In this document: positions 1-11,557 of the stretch, one piece after another
How positions within the stretch are numbered: the stretch's first letter is position 1
Layout of the letters: each line of letters starts with the position of its first letter
Source: Nectonema munidae
Taxonomy: Eukaryota; Nematomorpha; Nectonematoida; Nectonematidae
Length of the DNA stretch: 64,000 nucleotides
Assembly: GCA_030549495.1 (NCBI GenBank)
Contig: JAUIRK010001043.1
Span: 372,001 to 436,000, forward strand
Direction of reading: 5' to 3'
Program-made: the position numbers and the translations under genes
Notes under the pieces: generated by a model
Told to the model about the DNA's origin: nothing
The model's database searches: none
What the model saw: the letters and a program-made list of their open reading frames with translations, nothing else

Positions 1-3000
1 AATATAAAAATTTGTCAATATTGAAGTGTAAAAATTTGAGCATGTCAGCTTGGCACCACACTATCTTATTTGGTGCTTCTGTAGCAGAAAATCTGCAACC
101 ATATCTCTCACCATTCTTTCAACTTGTTTTCTCAATTGTGAAGAATTACAAATTCAGAGCGCTACTTTTATAATGACCTCCTCAGAGAAGGATGGCTCAT
201 TAATCGATTGTGCCAGTTGCTACCTAGGAGTAGGAGAAGCGATCTAATACTGGATTACGTCTTAGAATGGGTAATGAAGGCCTGCGCATCTGATTTACAA
301 GGCTTCCGCAATCAGATAGCATTCCTTATTAGGGAATAGGGAAGAAACATCCCACAGCTTATGACACTTGTAACATTGCTAAGCCTTGGGCTTGGGCAGA
401 AACTCATGGCAGGTGGATTTCAATCCTGGAAATGGTTGAGGCCGTTTTTGACTAGCTGGTCTACAGTCGTCCTGTTCTCGAGGTTAACCTTCACCCAGGA
501 TTCGGTTCGATTGTAGTTGTTAGTTCTACTTACGCATTCTCTTAGCACAATGGCCCGTGTTTTTGTCATGGGGGGGGGGCGTTTCTTTACAAAGGGCCTC
601 GTTGGAAAGTCTTAAGTAACGACTCTAGATTGATTATCCTCAACCAATACCTGATTAAGTTTAAAATTTGCCAAATTAAGTAAGCATGTTGAATATTCCC
701 AACTTAGGCCCTTGAGTCAAAGACGCCTTATAGATTGTTGTTGGTGCCATCGCAGATGGACGAATCTTGAAAAGGACGAGTTCAAATTAACGAAAAAGCA
801 TTCTGTTTAGGCGTATTCAAGAGAATGAATCTAATTGGTTAATCAGTTAATCCATTAGTGAATACAAAAGTTTATATTACGAATATAAAAAAACTAAAAA
901 GATTCTCAACATATTTTTAATACAGGACCAAAATAAGAATGGAATTTGCACTAAAGAAGCGAACCAAAAAACTTTTTTTTTTTGAAAAAAAGGTACTTTT
1001 TTAAGTATAACACTTTTAATAAAATTTAGAAACAAAATCTTTGACATATATGCCGATTGAGTTGAAATAATTATAACAAATATAAAAAATTGTAAAAACT
1101 GGACACTTTATTGCTGATTTTGCTGACTAGTTTCGGAGAATAAACTCCTTTTTCAAAGCAAATATATAAATGATAAAATAGTGAAAATATGAACTTTTTT
1201 TAATAAAACATATTGATTGACATTTTGTTCTAGCTACTACTGAATCCATAATGATCCGTATATTTCATAAAATTTACTCAGCCCTTAATAGTATTACAAT
1301 TTTGTTCACTCAAATCTGGCATAGAGAAGTTTCAACCATTTTATACATAGCCCCTTGTACATGCTAAGATGTGTTAGCACTAAGCACATGTGTGTTTAGC
1401 GTATTGATATAGGAAAGTATGTACGAATATATTTTGTCTAGAATTTCAACTCCTTCAGAAAAGTAGTCCTCAAAGGGTCCACCCTGTTTTTACAGGGGTC
1501 CATATAGGAATATTTCAAAATGGGGGGTACAGCATATAAAAATTTTGCAAAGGGTCAATATTAATAAAAAAAATTTAAGGTTTATTAAATAAGGAAATAA
1601 TTTTGTTGAAAATTTTTTTAATAAGTTATAAGGGAGACTGACTGCTCTTTCTCCCTTCTTGATTGTTTAACGTTTGCTACCAAAAGTAATTAAAATATAA
1701 TTGATTTTTAGTTTTTTATTTTAAAGCGTACCATTGGCACAAGGCATATTGTCAAGTTTAGCGTCAAAGTTCAAGACTCAAACTAAACAACATATTTCTT
1801 TGAACAAAACCTGGCCACTTTTTTGATATAAAAAATTGATTTTATAAAATTTAATTAATTTTTAATAGATAAGCAGAGTTGGGTCAAAAATTTTGCCATA
1901 TTCTGACCGTTTTAGTCCATTATTCGTTTTAATCAAATTTTTTGTGCAACTTTGCTAAAGAAGTTTATTTTTAAAACACGAGAACAACAAAATAGCCAAT
2001 AGATATACACATGCTCTCTATATATGAAATAAATATATACCGACAGTTTTACGATGCGACAGTGCCCTGATGATGGCCACGGTGGCACCACTGATCTAAA
2101 CGAAAAAGCTTTGTCTAAATAGGAATCGAGCATTCGGAATGTGTGAGATTTGGAATTCGGCCATATGGGATGAAACCTAGGTTGCTAGCTTGCATTCCAA
2201 TTTAGGCATGTTTTTCACAAAAACCCGAATTAATTTTCGTTTCCAAAAGATATTTCCATAGTATTTCCCCTATGATAAAATTGCTCCGATATATTTAACA
2301 AATCTAATCATTTTAAAAAGTATGATTCTTTTTGTCATGTGATTAATTATGGTTAAATTGTATAGATCAAAATGTGAAATTATGCTTAAAATTTTTTTAT
2401 TTTTTTTTAAATTTTTAAATAAATATATCGTGGGCTGTTGTTCTCTGGCAATTGTCTTAGAACCCAGGGGCGAAATAGTGGAATGTCTACTCACAAAAAG
2501 ATATAAACTTGGAAAAATTCAAAATTGATGGAGCAAATCCCCTATGTGCTGCGCCCCTGGTAGGACGCTACCGTAGCGAATTGGCTATCGAGTTGATAGA
2601 TCTGAGTGTGTGTGTTTTCTTAACAAGTGGCCTCAGCGAGCTCGATGCAGTTCTACTCTTTCCCCATCCAACTACAGTTGTTGCTTGGAGTTTAGGCTAG
2701 AAGACGCGGTTGACTGCAATCCATCTCGTTCCACTCTTCACCTTCATCATCATCGTCATCATCATCAAACCCCGTGCTTGCACATTCCCATGCTAATAAA
2801 TCTGCTTTTCCAAATGTGGGTTGGTGCATGTACGCACCACCGATTGATGCAATATTTCTTATATTTTCGCAAAATGATGCAATATTTCATGTGTTTCCTG
2901 TTGTTCCTCTTTTTGCGAGTTTGCAAGAGGGGGTATATAAATTGAATTTCTTTTTCCAGTTTTATCCAACAAGACTACTACAATGCTGTTAAGTGAATGT

Positions 3001-3103
3001 TTTATTGATTTTTTGCATCTCTTTTCAATCCTTCCATCATATTTCTTTAGTTTTCTCATTTTCAAATGAACTGGTCTAAAAAGTAATAATTTTTGTATTA
3101 TTT
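1..3103. other. No gene recognised
   Basis: AT-rich DNA with short chance frames. Positions 1-600 are less AT-rich and might be an old mobile-element relic, but no conserved motif could be read on either strand. A CAT/CGT trinucleotide run sits near 2745. Confidence 0.5.
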
Positions 3104-3245
3104 AATAAAGGTTAAATGTGGCATAGTATTTTCATCGATAAGGCACTGAGTACCGCTGACATCGAGCTATGACTTTTTGGCAGAAGCAGAATCGAACCCG
3201 AGACTTTCAGGTTCAGAGCCAGCGCTCTAACCAATCGGTCACGCA
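3104..3245 (-). repeat. tRNA-derived SINE, family 1
   Basis: The minus strand carries a tRNA-like head with GATTGGTTAGAGCGCTGG (A-box region), an anticodon-like CTCTGAA loop and GGTTCGATTC (B box). The body follows with CATAGCTCGATGTCAGCG and the shared tail GTGCCTTATCGATGAAAA. The acceptor stem does not pair fully and the transcript runs on, so this is a SINE and not a tRNA gene. Confidence 0.75.
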
Positions 3246-4576
3246 ACTTTAATTATTATTAACGTTATTTAATATCTGAAAGCAAGTCAATTCGGTTCCA
3301 AGCAAATTTGTCCTTAAAGCAATCTCGCTTCCAAATTTATTTATATTAACATTGTGTGAAGGCTGAATTGTCTGTGAACCTAATATATTGGACTTATACA
3401 TGGTCCATCTGCAAACACTCGCGTTTAATCCTCACTTCTACATAAGCAAAATTTAGGGCAGGTGAAAAAACTTTGAATTGAAAAGTGTGTGACGCATGTA
3501 AGCAAATCGCATATAACCCGCATATAGATTAACGTTTCCTTGAAAACGATATCTTAATTTTTATTCCTTCTATTTAACTTATAAAATGCGACACATATGT
3601 TCGTGAAAATAATAGCATATAATTGGGAAGCGGATTAAAAACGAGAGTTTACGTTAATCATTCTTACATTTCGTTATTTGTTATGTCCTCAATACAGACG
3701 TGGGGCGGTTGTAGATTGAAAAATGTCAAATTTCGGTCTCAATCATTTCCAATAGATTTATCCTTTGATTTATTTGATTGGTGAAAATGTCACTCAAAGT
3801 ATTATCCACCTCTTTCACCTATTCTTCACAACGTATATATTTTATATTCTTGCTGTTTTTGAAGTTAGCGAGAGAACCTTCACAAAAGTCATTGATAATA
3901 AAATGAGTGGATGGATAAGATTTTACGAAAATAAACGAAAAATGGCCGAACTTCTAAACAAATTTGCATCCAAACTCGCCTTTTACTTATATAAAGCATA
4001 ATGCTTCATTTTTGTATTAATAATAACCTTTGCAAATTGTAATAAATACTGTTCTCAAAGCTCTCCTGGTAAATGTCGAGAGAAAGTTATTTCGTTGCAC
4101 CCGCTGTTACCACAAGCTTATTTGGAAGTAATAATCGGTTCTTTAAAAACAGAATTTGAACGAATTTTGTTAATTTTGACTCCCCCGGAAACGAATCCAT
4201 CAACATAATTTTTGTAAACAGAGAGACATCTTCCAAAAATGAAGTAACTTGGAGTGATGATTCATTTGCAAAAAAATTAAATGAAACCTTTAAATGTTTT
4301 ATGGTACTTAATAATGTGGCTATCTCTCTTCTCCCTCTCCTCTATTACAAGATTTCTTATTTTATAATGTATATGACTATGTTTTTGTATGATAATGACT
4401 ATAAATGATTTATTCATGGTAGAAAATATATTGAAAATAGTCTATTCTAAATAATTAAAATTCGCTTCCCAAAGAAAGCAGACAATTAGTGCTAAAAGTT
4501 CTGCTACTCAAACGATTAATCCCGCTAAATGAATCAAAATTTGGTTGGATATTAAATTACAAAAACTGGCTATTGT

Positions 4577-4679
4577 ACCAGTCAAAATGTCAATCTCCTC
4601 ATTTGCCCAATATGATTGGCTAATGGGACCGGTACAAATGTCAATCTCACAGTTGTCCCATATGATTGGCAATTCTCCC
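4577..4679. repeat. 51-bp tandem duplication
   Basis: ACCAGTCAAAATGTCAATCT at 4577 and ACCGGTACAAATGTCAATCT at 4628, both followed by CCC(A)ATATGATTGGC. Confidence 0.7.
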
Positions 4680-5358
4680 AATTGGTATTTAATTTATCTG
4701 GGTTCACTTGTCAATCATACCAGATTGTGTGATCTCTACCACAACATACTCATAAAGTGAAACATGACATGGTCTCTTTTAAAACTCAGCATTGTATATC
4801 ACGTGATTCAATGAAAATTTTTCATGCGTGTGCTGTCTTTCATAAAGCACAACAGCAAATATACCTCGTACACACATTTTTCAGCATTTTGTATAAAAAG
4901 ATTCTAGAGTTTTACTTCCATTATTTTTGCTTAATTAATTCTGAATCATTTTTTGTTCTATAATATCCCTTTAATTTTGCTTTTGCTGTTATATATAATA
5001 TGTAAGTATTTTTATACGAAAGCTTTTAAAACTTTTTCGAATTCTATATGCTGCAGTATTATTTAATCTTCACTATCACTAATCTCGCCAGGAATTTTGT
5101 TTCCAAAAACTTGAGAGTTTTTTTTTAAGGGAAAAATATCAAAAATTATGTTTGAGAAAAGTTTAATCTAAAAATGTTTTAATAAATTACATTGCAATAA
5201 AAGTTTTTTATGCTATAATATATTGTGATGAAATCATACCACATATACTTTCCGCAGGATTTGTTTCGCCTATTAAAGGCTGATCAACAAGGCTATCTTT
5301 TTGGACCTATAAAAATTTTTTTTAAAATGAATTATTTTCAAGGAAGAAACATAATAAC

Positions 5359-5415
5359 AAAGGTTACAGTGTTTTTATTGAGAAGGCACACCTGTGCCAC
5401 TTGTATTGAATTATA
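5359..5415 (-). repeat. Truncated SINE, family 1 (tail only)
   Basis: The complement reads ATTCAATACAAGTGGC, then GTGCCTTCTCAATAAAAACA, then AACCTTT. This matches the 3' half of the copy at 6981-7135. Confidence 0.6.
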
Positions 5416-5746
5416 GATACTGAAGTAGAACACGTGGGAATCATCCAACCAAAGCTCTTTATGAGACCTTCTTTCTCTTAGCCATGTGTTTTAAAGATTT
5501 TGCATACGCCCTCCAAATAAATTAAAAAAATTATTGAAAAAATCTTTTAAAAAGACTTTCCACAACGATTAGGCCTGGCGAATTAGAGGGAAAATGTCCG
5601 ACTCAAACACTTAATAAATTCAACACGAGCTCTTCATTTCCCACTTCACTAAAGGAAGGTTCATATGCTTATACTAATTAACCCATTTTTTTGACTCTGG
5701 GAGGGGGGATTATGTGACGTAGTGTAGGTTGGATATGATATATAAG

Positions 5747-6245
5747 GGTGCCTGGTCAAAACGTCCGAAATCCAAAAGGTCCGAAAATTAGATTAACAGT
5801 ATCCGAACCCTAAAAAACATTTTTTTTCGAGAATCAAAATTGTTGCTGAAAAAAAAACTGAAAAATTGAGTACAAAACTTTTTATTTAAAAAAATTCTAT
5901 TTCTAGTTTTTTAGTTTAAAACTTTACACATTTTAGATTTAAATGAAAAATTCATTCCAATCTCTTAAAATCCATTCAAATCGTGTAGTTTTTCCTTTGA
6001 TTTTTGATAGCAAGTCTAATTTTCAAAGTCTTGCAAATTCGACTAATTAGTATACGTTTTTCCGAGACTTTTTTCCATAATTGGGTTATATATTTTAAAA
6101 TCATAATCTTCAGAAGTGTTTGATTTTAAAATGAAAATTTTTTAGTCAAATTCATTATAATCCAAAAAAAATTGGTTTCGGATGTTTTGGTTTCGAACGT
6201 TTTAGTTTTCGGACGTTTTGATTTCGGACGTTTTGATTATGAACC
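5747..6245. mobile_element. MITE with CAAAACGTCCGAA termini
   Basis: The left end is GGTGCCTGGTCAAAACGTCC and the right end, inverted, is GGTTCATAATCAAAACGTCC, both continuing GAAAT. The right end carries further degenerate copies of the AAAACGTCCGAAA unit. A perfect 8-bp duplication, TATATAAG, flanks it (5739-5746 and 6246-6253). It is 499 bp with no coding capacity. Confidence 0.85.
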
Positions 6246-6980
6246 TATATAAGTAATATTTCATCTTTAATCTAGCTTCTTTCAACCTTTTTTTACATAT
6301 AGGGCCAAAATTTTAATAAAATGAACTTTATACCCTAAAAATTTTATCTAAGGGAAAAACCATACAATATAGAAAAATAGAACAATCACATATCTCAATT
6401 TTTTTGCAATCGATGTCAAAACATATTCAAATCTAGGGTTTAGGATTAGGAGAATGAAAAAAGTACGCGCTTTTCGGGAAAATAGTTTAAACGGTATTGT
6501 AGATCGTGTAGTTTGAATATCTCAAATTTTGCAGTCAATTAAATTTTTTGCATCAATGATATCAAACTAAAAAAGTTAATGCGTTTAAATAAATAACCTT
6601 ATCTCAACGGATCCCACGAAAAATGAAATTAATAATCATAACATATGTGGCCTGCGGTCCGTTATTTGTCCACCTCTGCTTTATACTATGCTAATACGAA
6701 AAGCAGTGCTAGAGTTTTTATTCTACTTTAGTGTTTTTATCATCCCTTTTTTTTTTTAATTAATCCTTACTTAAAAAACTCTATTTCCACTCCAAAATTT
6801 TATTAGATACCGATTCTGACCCCGAAACTTCACAGAAATTTTGTTCAGTGTGATTTTTTACAGTGTAGAACGAGACACGCATTTCTGAACAATTTTTTCT
6901 CTCACACGATTAAAATGGCCGGGTAACGTGAACGATTTTGCATAGAGGGGACCTAGGCGAGTAAAATTTCGCCTTTTTGT

Positions 6981-7135
6981 GGGGGCGTGAGTAGGGTTGG
7001 TTAGATGCTGGATCCGATAACTCAATGTCTTCGATTCGATCCTGCATCAAGCCTGTTTCCTCATAGTTCGATACAAGCGGCGCAATTGTGCCTTCTCGAT
7101 GAAAACACCATATGGAACCTTTACCTTTAACGAAC
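6981..7135 (+). repeat. tRNA-derived SINE, family 1
   Basis: Plus-strand copy: GTTGGTTAGATGCTGG head, CGATTCGATCC B box, CATAGTTCGATACAAGCGGC body, and the tail GTGCCTTCTCGATGAAAACA ending in AACCTTTACCTTTAA. Confidence 0.7.
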
Positions 7136-7183
7136 TCAGGAAGGAGAAGGATAAAAAACTATACATATGTATATATATAAATT

Positions 7184-7608
7184 CAGCCACGTAACCAGCT
7201 TTGGGGCGTGGACACTCCATCTAAGTTATGGGCCCCACCATCAAAAAATTGAAATTAAATAATGAATTCATTTTTGACAATGAGCTTATACTAACAATAT
7301 AAAGGAAATAAAAGCAAAATATAGAAAAATTATTGATATCATTGACAGTAACGATCAAACTGTTAACTTTGTTAAGATGCGCCTTCTACCTTTAACAAGA
7401 AAGCAGATTTACAATAACAAATTCCTCTTCTCTATGAGAAACGAAGATAAGAAATATATTGACCATGATAAAATCTAAAACCTTAGCAAAGAGAGAAAGG
7501 AGCTTTCAAAGGGACTACAAAGAGAAGAGTTGTTATAAGCAGCATTTGATGCTTTAATTTTAGACAAAGCTAAATTCCTCCAAATATAAATTTCTGGCTA
7601 CGTTACTG
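7184..7608. mobile_element. Probable hAT MITE
   Basis: The left end is CAGCCACGTAACCAG and the inverted right end is CAGTAACGTAGCCAG. The spacing is 425 bp with no gene inside. A flanking duplication is not visible, so the exact ends are uncertain. Confidence 0.5.
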
Positions 7609-8330
7609 CACACATATTTATCCTTCTCCTTCTTTTTTAACAGAATGAAGTCGTGAAATCTTGAATCCTGAATATTGCCATTCTTACCCTAATGAGATCC
7701 AACGACTTTGCCTTATCTCCTATAATAATAATATAGTAAATGTTAAGTTACTTTTTCGCTTGGATTTAAGTATAATCACTTAATTAGATATACTATCAGG
7801 AGCTGTATTTGTTTCAGGACAGCAAGATCTATTCTAAATGATAATACAATCGATTATAACTGATGCTTCTTTGTTTTCAGCTTAGGGTATAAATTTCGTT
7901 GAAAAGTTGCGCAAAGCAGTTGCGTTCAGTAGTTTGGCAATTTTTAACTTATCCAATTTCTTATCGATTCAGCGTTTATAATCGCAAATTTTAAACGGAA
8001 GAAGTTTTGAAAAACCAACAAAGAATAAATGATGGAGAAAATAGATCAAAGATTTTGCGTTTGAAACATAAGGCAGCAGCAGTATGTGGGATTCAGAGAG
8101 ACATCTTTTAATGACGATCTCTAAGATCACACTTCTAACATGAGCTATAAATTGAAGGAAACTGCCTAATGAATCAGTGATTTATGACTGATGTTTCTAA
8201 AGTATTTTATTTGAAACTAATTATTGTTATTCACTAATTGATCATTAGTGTTAAAAAAATCTGCATAAAAAATATAAAAGATTTGGAGTCGCAAAATATT
8301 TTTCTGCCTCAACTACCCGTTATTATCGAA

Positions 8331-11300
8331 ACTAGAATTTTATCAATTTTAATAATAAATGAAATTGATTTCTTTTGTTAATCTATCATTTCTAAATGTT
8401 TTATATTATGTAATTGGACAGAGTGACTTTCGCTTCAAGTCATGATAATTTTTTTTCTGTGAAAAGGTAGGCCATGAGATATAATAAGTTTGGCAGCTAT
8501 TAGTTAGTTATTAGAAGTTCTGGACATTTTGTCTCTACATCTATTTTCTACGACTTCCCTTTTCGGAATGTCTGCATTTGCCTGACGTGTATTTGGTTGG
8601 AGAGAAGGAGAATAAGATGTTTGTACACATAAAGTACACGGGGATTTGGAGTTGCTATACACGAATAACATTTTCATTCAACATTATTTTCTTCTTACAC
8701 ACTGTTCGTTGTCTGTATGTTTCTGTTTCAAAGTTTGTGAGTTTTTGCATTTCTTTTTAAGTAAGACATCTTTGTAGGTCATCGTTGAATTTGATGTGAC
8801 ATTCTCACCTATTTATGACGGCAGATAAAAGAACAAATTTTTTGTCTCTAGCTTTCATTCGAATTTCCAAAATTAAAGCAAGATGTGGAAATGTTTTGTG
8901 GTATTGAAAATATTTTTGAATAATCATATAAGATACGTATTTCTCAGGGGCTTTTCAAACATTTTCCCTTATTTCCTTACAAAATACGCCCATACCATAT
9001 GTGCGTCTATCATGCTCGATCTCAACCACCAATTCTAATGTATCAAAAGTTACACATCATATATGAAATGTGTATTTCACTAATAAAAATGTCTCTGACG
9101 ATCCACCCACCTCTAGAATCTATCTTCTGATTATTTCCTGAATCCCACTCCAACTCTACGACACCGACTTGGATTCAACAGCCCTAATGATGGAGGGATT
9201 TCCCCTTTGCATATGATAACGCTTATTTGTATACACACACTACCTCACATTCTCTGTCACCGCGCATCCAATAACACCACCCTAAAAAGAGGTCAGCTCA
9301 AAGATTTTCCTACCTCATGTGAGGAGTGTTTGCATAATTTCCATAGCTTCTTCAATTTAAGCCTATGAAATGCAGGTCGTCACCTAACCCCGGCGCGTAG
9401 GGGCAAGTGTGCGTCGTACAGGTGTACAGGAATGCCTTAACAAACAAATAGCTCTACGTGAGAATGATTTTTACGCGCATATCCTCCTCTCTAACTAGGC
9501 GTCGTTTTACGTCTTACTATATACCTTCCGTTCCCCAAAACTCTTCATTGCAGCTCCTGTTCTATTCTTTCATTCCAACGGGTATTTATTTCTCTCTTCT
9601 CATTTCGAACAAACTTAGCGGTGTCAAGCAAGTATCTCCTCGTGCATCAATCATGCGATTTTTTGGGGGCGCATTAAACTCGATCAACTTCATTCTTCAA
9701 GCTTGAGCGATTATAATTTTTTTTCGTAGAATCAGTGACCAAGCTTTTTTTAAATTTTATAAAAAGTTTTACGCAAATTTTCCGAACGTGAAAGTTTTTA
9801 CAAATTTTTAAACACGTTCAAGTCCTTGGTAAAATGGATTAAAAATAAGAGTGTTAAAGTCATGTAAGATAATCCATGATAATTGAAAGATCTATATATT
9901 TGTATTTGTACAATTAATGAGACAAGGGTATCTGCAATTTACTAGACTTCTGTTCTTAAATTTTGATTTGAACCAAATTTTAGTTTTAGCCCGCCAAAAC
10001 TTACCTAGATTTTAATGTTGTCTCATAGCGTGAATAAAATTTTTTTTTTATTTTTTATTAATTTATACAAATTATTTCTAAAGAGAGCCACACCTTGCAC
10101 CATTTAAAGAGTTGTAGAAATATAATAGAGAAAAAAGTATGTAGAAAAAAGGAAGTCATGAATAAACAGTATGGTTAGTTTTGATTCTTTTTTAAATCCA
10201 AATTTGACATTTGTTTTTTCGATTGAAAAAAGTTAAATTTAAATTGCAAAAAGACTAAATACAACTGAATGTTGTGCGTATAAATGAAACAAAATTCAGA
10301 TGTGTTTATGAACAGGTAAATTTACTACGTCAATCATTTTCTTTTGGTTTTGTGATATTATTGAAAAATTTTAATTGATAATCTCTCTCTTTCTCTCATG
10401 ACGTAGTCAATTTTTTAAGTAACTTTTTTTGGAAATCACAAAAGAAATGTCAGATTATAATTTTATTTATCTCCTTTCCCTCAACATTTTGGTTTTGTAT
10501 TTTGTCAATAATAATGAAATCAATGAACATGTGGAAGTTAGTGGAATAGGAGATCTATCCTTTTTCGTTATGATTATTATCAACAATGTCAAGATTTTAT
10601 TAAAACACGTCTTTTGTTAAAAATTAAAAATAACCAGAAAAAAATGCAAAAAACACAGACAAAAAAATTTGTCTAGTTGGGTAAAATTGGATGTATGCAC
10701 GTACACACCTATATAAAGCTATTAATCAATTATAAATCAAAATCGAATGCTTTAGACTCAAAGTTATATAATATTAATGCATTGACCGAAAATAACATGT
10801 TCAGCATTAAATAATACAAATGGTACGATTTTAGCAACACTTCTCTACACATATAGACGACAGATAGGTGAATCAATGTTAAAACCCTGTATTCTAATTT
10901 TTATAATTCCATATTTAATTCCTTTGTGTTATAAAATAAGTTGTGTTAGCTTTTTTTTTACTTTTTATACTAAAACATTTTTCATTGATGATGGATGAGG
11001 TGTCAAAGTTGATATGACATTGAAGGGCCCTCCCAAAAAAAGGTTTGCCATGATTTTTAGTTAAATGCCTAACACGATTTATTCATCCAATCAAAATGGA
11101 ATGATTTTTGGCTCAATTTTCCATAACGCAAAAACTGGTGCGTGTTAATATTCACCCAGATCTTTCCACTTCTATCTATCGCGATGATGGTTGATGAACT
11201 TGCGCGAATAAGCTGTGCTGCACGCACGATCCCTATAGGCATTCTGAAACAAAGAGTACGTCTCTCTCTCTCCAAAGTTCTTGCATTTTGGAAAGAAGTC

Positions 11301-11541
11301 AAAAGTAAGTGAGAGAGAGAGAGAGAGAGTGAGTGTGTGTGTGGTGTAGGGGAATCCATCCACCAATAAGACCTTTATACGAATATCTTCCTCATCCTTT
11401 TTTTCTTCGATTTTTCATTTTGCCTATTCAAATTTCTTCTTTCAGATGAATACGTAATTTGTTGGTAGTGTTGTTTTTTTTTATCATCTTTCTTCAGAGC
11501 TCAATTTTTCGCATTCAGTTTTGCCTCAACTCTCTCCTCAC
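8331..11541. other. Intergenic and putative 5' region of the SLC7A9-like gene
   Basis: No gene recognised. The 11.2-11.54 kb part, with microsatellite and pyrimidine-rich stretches, precedes the proposed start codon and probably holds the promoter. Confidence 0.45.
11310..11343. repeat. (GA)n/(TG)n microsatellite
   Basis: An uninterrupted GA run passes into TG, about 200 bp upstream of the SLC7A9-like start codon. A CT run lies just before it. Confidence 0.9.
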
Positions 11542-11557
11542 ATGACTTCTTCTCAAG
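11542..11557 (+). CDS. SLC7A9-like: SLC7A9-like exon 1 (start codon, 16 nt coding)
   Basis: The codons read MTSSQ, then a split G codon, followed by the donor GTAAGT. Joining to the acceptor at 14346 gives [15 protein letters not shown] with no frame break. An initiator-like TCAGTT lies about 25 nt upstream (11515-11520), so transcription may start very close. No TATA box is evident. The alternative ATG at 14340 lies across the next acceptor and is less likely. Confidence 0.65.

Noticed and set aside
1-480. Possible coding relic (minus strand CYKCHKLWDVSSLFPNKEC)
   Set aside because: Looks vaguely zinc-finger-like, but stops are frequent and no family could be matched.
3185-3245. tRNA-Gln-like gene
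   Set aside because: Head of SINE family 1, with a conserved non-tRNA body and tail.
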